Source: Brevibacillus borstelensis (GTDB taxonomy: Bacteria; Bacillota; Bacilli; Brevibacillales; Brevibacillaceae). From it: a stretch of 64,000 bases of DNA. Positions 60,022-64,000 of this stretch are shown here, piece after piece. Position 1 is the stretch's first letter, and each line of letters begins with the position of its first letter. Location of the stretch: the NCBI RefSeq assembly GCF_003710865.1, contig NZ_RHHO01000002.1, forward strand, positions 124,001 through 188,000. Direction: 5' to 3'. The position numbers and the translations under genes were made by a program. The notes under the pieces are model-generated. The model had not been told where the DNA came from, made no database searches, and saw only the letters and a list, made by a program, of their open reading frames with translations.

Positions 60022-61314
60022 TTGGAAGGTGGAATCAAGACGAAGGAAACAGCCATTTTAGTTGGCTGTTTTTTGGATAATCGCGATATGGAACGCTCCC
60101 GCTTGTCGATGGAGGAGCTGCATGAGCTCGCCAGGACTGCCGATGTAGAGGTGCTGGATGTCATCACGCAGAATCGCGAACGCATTGACAACGCCTGGTA
60201 TTTGGGAAGCGGAAAAATACAGGAAATCGCTCATCGTGCGGAAGAGCTGGACGTGGATGTCATCATTTTCAATGACGAGCTTTCACCCAGCCAAACGCGC
60301 AACCTCGATACCGCGTTTGATTGCAAGGTGATTGACCGGACGCAGTTGATTCTCGATATTTTTGCCGGGAGGGCGCACTCGCGGGAAGGGAAAATCCAGG
60401 TGGAGCTGGCACAGTACAATTACCTGCTGCCGCGCCTTGCCGGTCAAGGCAAGCAGCTTTCCCGCCTTGGCGGCGGGATCGGAACGCGCGGCCCTGGGGA
60501 AACCAAGCTGGAAAGCGACCGCAGGCACATCAGGCGGCGAATCAGCGAGCTGAAGCAGCAGCTGTCAGAGCTGGTTCGCACCCGTCAATTGCATCGGGAG
60601 CGCCGCAAAAAGAACAATGTGTTTCAAATCGCATTGGTCGGCTATACAAATGCGGGCAAATCGACGCTGTTGAACCAACTGACTTCGGCGGAAACGCTCC
60701 AAGAAGACAAGCTGTTCGCGACATTGGACCCGACTACCCGCCAGCTTACCTTGCCGAGCGGGCTTGAGGTGCTCCTGACTGATACGGTCGGTTTCATCCA
60801 GGATTTGCCGACTTCCCTTGTTGCTGCTTTTCGTTCTACGCTGGAAGGTGTGAAAGAAGCGGATCTGATCCTGCATGTGGTCGACGCGCATCATCCTGAC
60901 CTGGAGATTCATATGGAGGTCGTATATCGCATTCTGCGGGAGCTGAAAGCAGATGACATCCCGCAGCTCGTTGTCTACAACAAAGCGGATTTGATTATGG
61001 AGGGAACATACCTGCCGAAGGTGGAAGACTCGATTTTGATCTCGGCAATTCGGCAGGAGGACCGCGCCGAATTGCTTAAGCGGATTGAAGGCTACGTCTA
61101 CTCCTCGTTTGATCGCTATACCTTGATCGTCCCGGCAGAGCGCGGCGACATCCTGTCGCTTTTGCACAGGGAAGGGGTAGAGATGGAACAGGAATTTGAC
61201 GAAGCGGATTCCTCCTATCGGATTTCTGTCAGAGTGAACAGAGATCATCCCATCTACGGAAGGATTGCTCCTTTTCTCCTGGAAAAACCAGAGACTGAAG
61301 AAGAGAGTTGGTAA
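60022..61314 (+). CDS. hflX: GTPase HflX
   Basis: The 430-residue protein has the HflX N-terminal domain (ETAILVGCFLDNRD onward, ILDIFAGRAHSREGKIQVEL), the Gly-rich linker (RLGGGIGTRGPGETKLE) and a G domain. The G motifs are GYTNAGKST (about 207), LTDTVGFI and VVYNKADL. It binds ribosomes and can split stalled or hibernating ones. TTG 60022 lies nine bases after AAAGGA; the frame is open to 59953, overlapping spoVK, but the extended -10 element lies inside that extension. Confidence 0.93.
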   Translation: MEGGIKTKETAILVGCFLDNRDMERSRLSMEELHELARTADVEVLDVITQNRERIDNAWYLGSGKIQEIAHRAEELDVDVIIFNDELSPSQTRNLDTAFDCKVIDRTQLILDIFAGRAHSREGKIQVELAQYNYLLPRLAGQGKQLSRLGGGIGTRGPGETKLESDRRHIRRRISELKQQLSELVRTRQLHRERRKKNNVFQIALVGYTNAGKSTLLNQLTSAETLQEDKLFATLDPTTRQLTLPSGLEVLLTDTVGFIQDLPTSLVAAFRSTLEGVKEADLILHVVDAHHPDLEIHMEVVYRILRELKADDIPQLVVYNKADLIMEGTYLPKVEDSILISAIRQEDRAELLKRIEGYVYSSFDRYTLIVPAERGDILSLLHREGVEMEQEFDEADSSYRISVRVNRDHPIYGRIAPFLLEKPETEEESW

Positions 61315-61321
61315 GTAGCAC

Positions 61322-62602
61322 ATGTTTTCCTTATTTGCCCACGGGGAGCGTCTGCGCCCCATCGTAGAAGAAGTAGAACAAATGATCACAGGGCGGCATC
61401 AAGAGATCGCTGCCCTGGTCGACTATAATCAGTTGAAAGTGCTGCGTTCCTTTCAAAAGCATGAAGTGAATGAATTTCATTTTGCGCCCTCGACCGGGTA
61501 TGGATACGATGATTCCGGTCGGGCGGCGCTGGAGTCGATTTATGCGGATGTGTTCGGTGGAGAGGATGCGCTTGTACGCCCTCATATCATTTCTGGGACA
61601 CATGCGATCGCTATTTCTCTTTTTGGTTTGCTGCGCCCCGGTGACGACCTTCTTTACATTACCGGAAAGCCATACGATACGCTGGAGGAAGTGGTGGGCG
61701 TCCGCGGAGAGGGGCAAGGCTCGCTAAGGGAGTACGGCATCGGGTACCAGTATGTGCCGCTTGCTCCTACCGGAGAGATCGACTTTCCCGCAGTAGCGGC
61801 AGCCATCACTCCGAAAACAAAGGTAATCGGTATCCAGAGATCTCGCGGCTACGCAGACCGTCCGTCCTTTACGATTGCCAAGCTGAAAGAAATGATTCGG
61901 TTTGTCAAAGAGATCAATCCCGAACTGATCGTCTTCGTGGACAATTGCTATGGGGAATTCACGGAGGAGCTGGAGCCGCTCCAGGTCGGAGCAGACATCA
62001 TGGCAGGCTCGCTGATCAAGAACCCCGGAGGCGGCTTGGTCAAAACCGGCGGCTATATCGTCGGCAAGAAGGAATTGGTCAAGAGAGCTTCCTACCGCAT
62101 GGCGGCCCCCGGGATTGGAGCCGAAGGAGGGGCATCGCTGTACTCCCTGCTGGAAATGTTCCAAGGCTTCTTCCTCGCGCCGCACGTGGTAGGCGAGGCG
62201 TTGAAGGGCGCGGTCTTTTCCTCGGCTTTGCTTGAGCGCCTGGGCTTTCGGACGAACCCGCTATGGAACGATCCTCGTACGGATTTGATCCAGTCTGTCG
62301 AGTTTGGGAGTGCCGAACGGCTGATTGCTTTCTGTCAGGGAATCCAGAAGGCAGCGCCTGTCGATTCCCATGTTACGCCTTACCCCAGTGAGATGCCGGG
62401 CTATGCCGATCCGGTCATTATGGCGGCCGGGACGTTTATTCAGGGAGCCAGTATCGAGTTTTCTGCAGACGGACCGATTCGTCCCCCTTACCTCGGGTTT
62501 GTGCAGGGCGGACTTACGTACTCCCATGTGAAGGTGGGCATCCTGACAGCGCTTGACGGCCTGCTGGAAAAGGGCTTGCTCGATATTCCCGGAAGAGACT
62601 AG
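61322..62602 (+). CDS. ynbB: YnbB, methionine gamma-lyase/aluminium-resistance family PLP enzyme
   Basis: The 426-residue PLP-dependent enzyme has the conserved region FHFAPSTGYGYDDSGR and HIISGTHAI. The predicted cofactor lysine is in AGSLIKNPGGGL (Lys233). In B. subtilis YnbB takes part in the EF-P 5-aminopentanol modification pathway completed by YmfI, encoded at 18.1 kb. The ribosome site is weak (GAAGAGAG). It starts seven bases after hflX, so the two are likely co-transcribed. The exact substrate is not settled in my knowledge. Confidence 0.88.
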   Translation: MFSLFAHGERLRPIVEEVEQMITGRHQEIAALVDYNQLKVLRSFQKHEVNEFHFAPSTGYGYDDSGRAALESIYADVFGGEDALVRPHIISGTHAIAISLFGLLRPGDDLLYITGKPYDTLEEVVGVRGEGQGSLREYGIGYQYVPLAPTGEIDFPAVAAAITPKTKVIGIQRSRGYADRPSFTIAKLKEMIRFVKEINPELIVFVDNCYGEFTEELEPLQVGADIMAGSLIKNPGGGLVKTGGYIVGKKELVKRASYRMAAPGIGAEGGASLYSLLEMFQGFFLAPHVVGEALKGAVFSSALLERLGFRTNPLWNDPRTDLIQSVEFGSAERLIAFCQGIQKAAPVDSHVTPYPSEMPGYADPVIMAAGTFIQGASIEFSADGPIRPPYLGFVQGGLTYSHVKVGILTALDGLLEKGLLDIPGRD

Positions 62603-62629
62603 CAAAGATCAATCGGAGTTGTTTATGAG

Positions 62630-62663
62630 GCGATAAGCACAAACAGCGGCTTGTCGCTTTTTT
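62630..62663 (+). terminator. Terminator after ynbB
   Basis: GCGATAAGC (62630-62638) pairs with GCTTGTCGC (62649-62657) with one G-T pair, followed by six T. Confidence 0.82.
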
Positions 62664-62675
62664 ATTACTTTTTTG

Positions 62676-62692
62676 TGTAATCTTTTCTGACA
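62676..62692. promoter_or_regulatory. GlnR/TnrA box upstream of glnR
   Basis: TGTAA, seven bases (TCTTTTC), TGACA fits the consensus TGTnA-N7-TnACA exactly. It ends four bases before the -35 box, suited to repression of glnRA by GlnR when nitrogen is plentiful. Confidence 0.88.
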
Positions 62693-62696
62693 TCCG

Positions 62697-62725
62697 TTGA
62701 CAGAGTTGCTTTTGAATCATACAAT
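62697..62725 (+). promoter_or_regulatory. SigA promoter for glnR-glnA
   Basis: A perfect TTGACA (62697-62702) and TACAAT (62720-62725) are 17 bases apart, just downstream of the GlnR box. Confidence 0.88.
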
Positions 62726-62761
62726 AGCAAGCAAGGAATGATTTCAAAGGAGGGACAAGTC

Positions 62762-63172
62762 ATGAGTGATGACCTTCGTCGAAACATGGCGCTGTTTCCC
62801 ATTGGTATCGTCATGAAGCTGACTGATCTGACTGCGCGGCAGATCCGTTACTATGAGCAGAACGGACTGATACAGCCTGCACGTACAGAAGGAAAGCAGC
62901 GGCTTTTTTCTTTTAATGATGTCGACCGCTTGCTGGAAGTGAAGGCCTTGATTGAAAAAGGACTGAACATTGCCGGAATCAAACAGGTGCTTCAGCTGCA
63001 AGACCCTGTTCCGGAGCAGACGGAAATTACCGTCAGTTCGGAGGCCAAGCGGAAGGAACTTACCGAGCAAGAGCTTCATCAGCTCCTCAAACAACAAATA
63101 TTTTTCAGCAACGCAAATCGCCCAAGCGAGCATGCGTTGATACGTGGAGAGCTTTCCCGCTTCTTCCACTGA
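62762..63172 (+). CDS. glnR: Nitrogen regulator GlnR (MerR family)
   Basis: The 136-residue MerR-type repressor has the helix-turn-helix FPIGIVMKLTDLTARQIRYY followed by ENGLIQPARTEGKQRLFS. A dimerisation helix and a C-terminal tail sense feedback-inhibited glutamine synthetase in the family. ATG 62762 follows AAAGGAGGG; the frame is open to 62738. It represses its own operon through the box at 62676. glnA follows 31 bases later. Confidence 0.95.
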   Translation: MSDDLRRNMALFPIGIVMKLTDLTARQIRYYEQNGLIQPARTEGKQRLFSFNDVDRLLEVKALIEKGLNIAGIKQVLQLQDPVPEQTEITVSSEAKRKELTEQELHQLLKQQIFFSNANRPSEHALIRGELSRFFH

Positions 63173-63203
63173 TACATGCATACGACTATAGGAGGAGAGA
63201 AAC

Positions 63204-64000
63204 GTGAGCAAGTACACCAAAGAAGACATCTTTCGTTTGGCCAAAGAAGAGAATGTAAACTACATTCGCCTGCAGTTCACTGATCTGATGGGGATCATTA
63301 AAAACGTCGAGATTCCGATCTCCCAATTGCCCAAAGCTCTGGACAACAAGATGATGTTCGACGGTTCTTCGATCGAAGGCTTTGTCCGCATCGAGGAATC
63401 CGACATGTATCTGGTGCCGGATCTCGATACATGGGTCATTTTCCCGTGGGGGAATGAGCATGGAAATGTCGCTCGCCTGATCTGTGACATTTACAATCCA
63501 GATGGAACTCCGTTTGAAGGGGACCCTCGCTACATCCTGAAACGGGCGCTGAAAGAAGCCGAAGAGATGGGCTACACGAACTTCAACGTCGGACCGGAGC
63601 CGGAGTTCTTCCTGTTCAAGATGGATGACAAAGGCGAGCCGACCTTGGATTTGAACGACCAGGGCGGATACTTTGATTTCGCTCCGCTTGATCTGGGTGA
63701 AAACTGCCGCCGTGACATCGTTCTCACGCTGGAGAGAATGGGATTTGAGGTGGAAGCATCCCATCACGAAACTGCGCCTGGCCAACACGAAGTCGACTTC
63801 AAATACGCAGATGCCATCCAAGCTGCGGACCAGATTCTCACGTTTAAACTGGTGGTGAAAACGATCGCACGCAAGCACGGATTGCACGCAACGTTCATGC
63901 CCAAGCCGATGTATGGTGTCGCCGGCTCCGGCATGCACACCCACCAGTCTCTCTTCATCGGGGAGAAAAACGCATTTTTTGACGACAAGGATACCCTCGG
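63204..64000 (+). CDS. glnA: Glutamine synthetase type I (3' truncated by window)
   Basis: The first 265 residues are visible. They start [20 protein letters not shown] and include [23 protein letters not shown], the catalytic [10 protein letters not shown] and [13 protein letters not shown] 63204 follows AGGAGGAGAG. It makes glutamine from glutamate and ammonia with ATP; when feedback-inhibited it activates GlnR in the alpha-type family. The frame runs off the window end. Confidence 0.97.
   Translation, partial: MSKYTKEDIFRLAKEENVNYIRLQFTDLMGIIKNVEIPISQLPKALDNKMMFDGSSIEGFVRIEESDMYLVPDLDTWVIFPWGNEHGNVARLICDIYNPDGTPFEGDPRYILKRALKEAEEMGYTNFNVGPEPEFFLFKMDDKGEPTLDLNDQGGYFDFAPLDLGENCRRDIVLTLERMGFEVEASHHETAPGQHEVDFKYADAIQAADQILTFKLVVKTIARKHGLHATFMPKPMYGVAGSGMHTHQSLFIGEKNAFFDDKDTL

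Noticed and set aside
1-64000. Prophage, transposase, toxin-antitoxin, rRNA or tRNA genes
   Set aside because: I looked for integrase/transposase motifs, terminal repeats and tRNA-like folds and found none that could be supported.

Overview
This window reads as one chromosomal stretch of an endospore-forming Gram-positive bacterium, most likely Brevibacillus or a close member of the Paenibacillaceae. I infer this from the gene order, the sporulation genes (spoIIIE-type translocase, spoVS, cotE, spoVK, a YheC/D-type protein), an S-layer-homology protein, moderately high GC, strong AGGAGG ribosome sites and many TTG/GTG starts. The backbone follows the known Bacillus subtilis order spoIIIE-ymfC-ymfFHIJK-ymfM-pgsA-cinA-recA-rny-ymdB-spoVS-miaB-ymcA-cotE-mutSL-miaA-hfq-spoVK-hflX-ynbB-glnR-glnA, with lineage-specific insertions. 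No rRNA, tRNA, CRISPR, prophage or insertion sequence was seen.

Layout. 1-7.7 kb: end of a SpoIIIE/FtsK translocase, a GntR regulator, a purine-nucleoside ABC importer (lipoprotein, ATPase, two permeases) and a secreted M23 peptidase. 7.8-15.3 kb: a 51-residue zinc-ribbon protein missed by length-limited ORF calling, a sigma-54 activator with two PAS domains, then a -24/-12 promoter driving a 3-hydroxybutyrate-type dehydrogenase and a complete branched-chain-type ABC importer whose second permease is fused to an ATPase. 15.5-30.8 kb: M16 peptidase pair, EF-P-modifying reductase YmfI, YmfJ, YmfK, RodZ-like protein, RimO, PgsA, CinA, a DEAD-box helicase, RecA/RecX, RNase Y and YmdB. 30.8-43.9 kb: SpoVS, a dipeptidase, a 2-oxoacid:ferredoxin oxidoreductase pair (KorAB), then mostly accessory genes: YkvI-like transporter, metallo-hydrolase, MnmM, spore ATP-grasp protein, DarB, an unknown membrane-anchored protein, an acyltransferase, LipL and an S-layer-type protein. 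44.3-53.2 kb: MiaB, RicA, CotE, a putative amidoligase, MutS and MutL. 53.3-64 kb: a CNNM/CBS membrane protein, a SIMPL protein, a methyltransferase, MiaA, Hfq, a DUF4184 protein, a 12-bp tandem repeat, SpoVK, HflX, YnbB, GlnR and the start of GlnA.

How the genes work together. RNA metabolism is concentrated here (RimO, MiaB, MiaA, MnmM, RNase Y, RicA, Hfq, HflX, a DEAD-box helicase), as are DNA repair (RecA, RecX, MutS, MutL) and sporulation. YmfI and YnbB both belong to the EF-P 5-aminopentanol pathway. Several regulatory sites can be read directly: an SOS-like box before recA, a GlnR box before glnR, a SigH-type promoter before spoVS, a sigma-54 promoter before the dehydrogenase operon, and a SigK-type promoter before the amidoligase.

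The most attractive candidate for an undescribed system is the amidoligase immediately after cotE with its own SigK-type promoter: a possible late mother-cell enzyme forming amide bonds in the spore coat. The sigma-54 dehydrogenase/importer operon, the 5' leader of rny, and a hairpin that could bring a Shine-Dalgarno sequence close to a TTG start are further points of interest. Function calls rest on motif recognition and remembered family knowledge; no database search was run.
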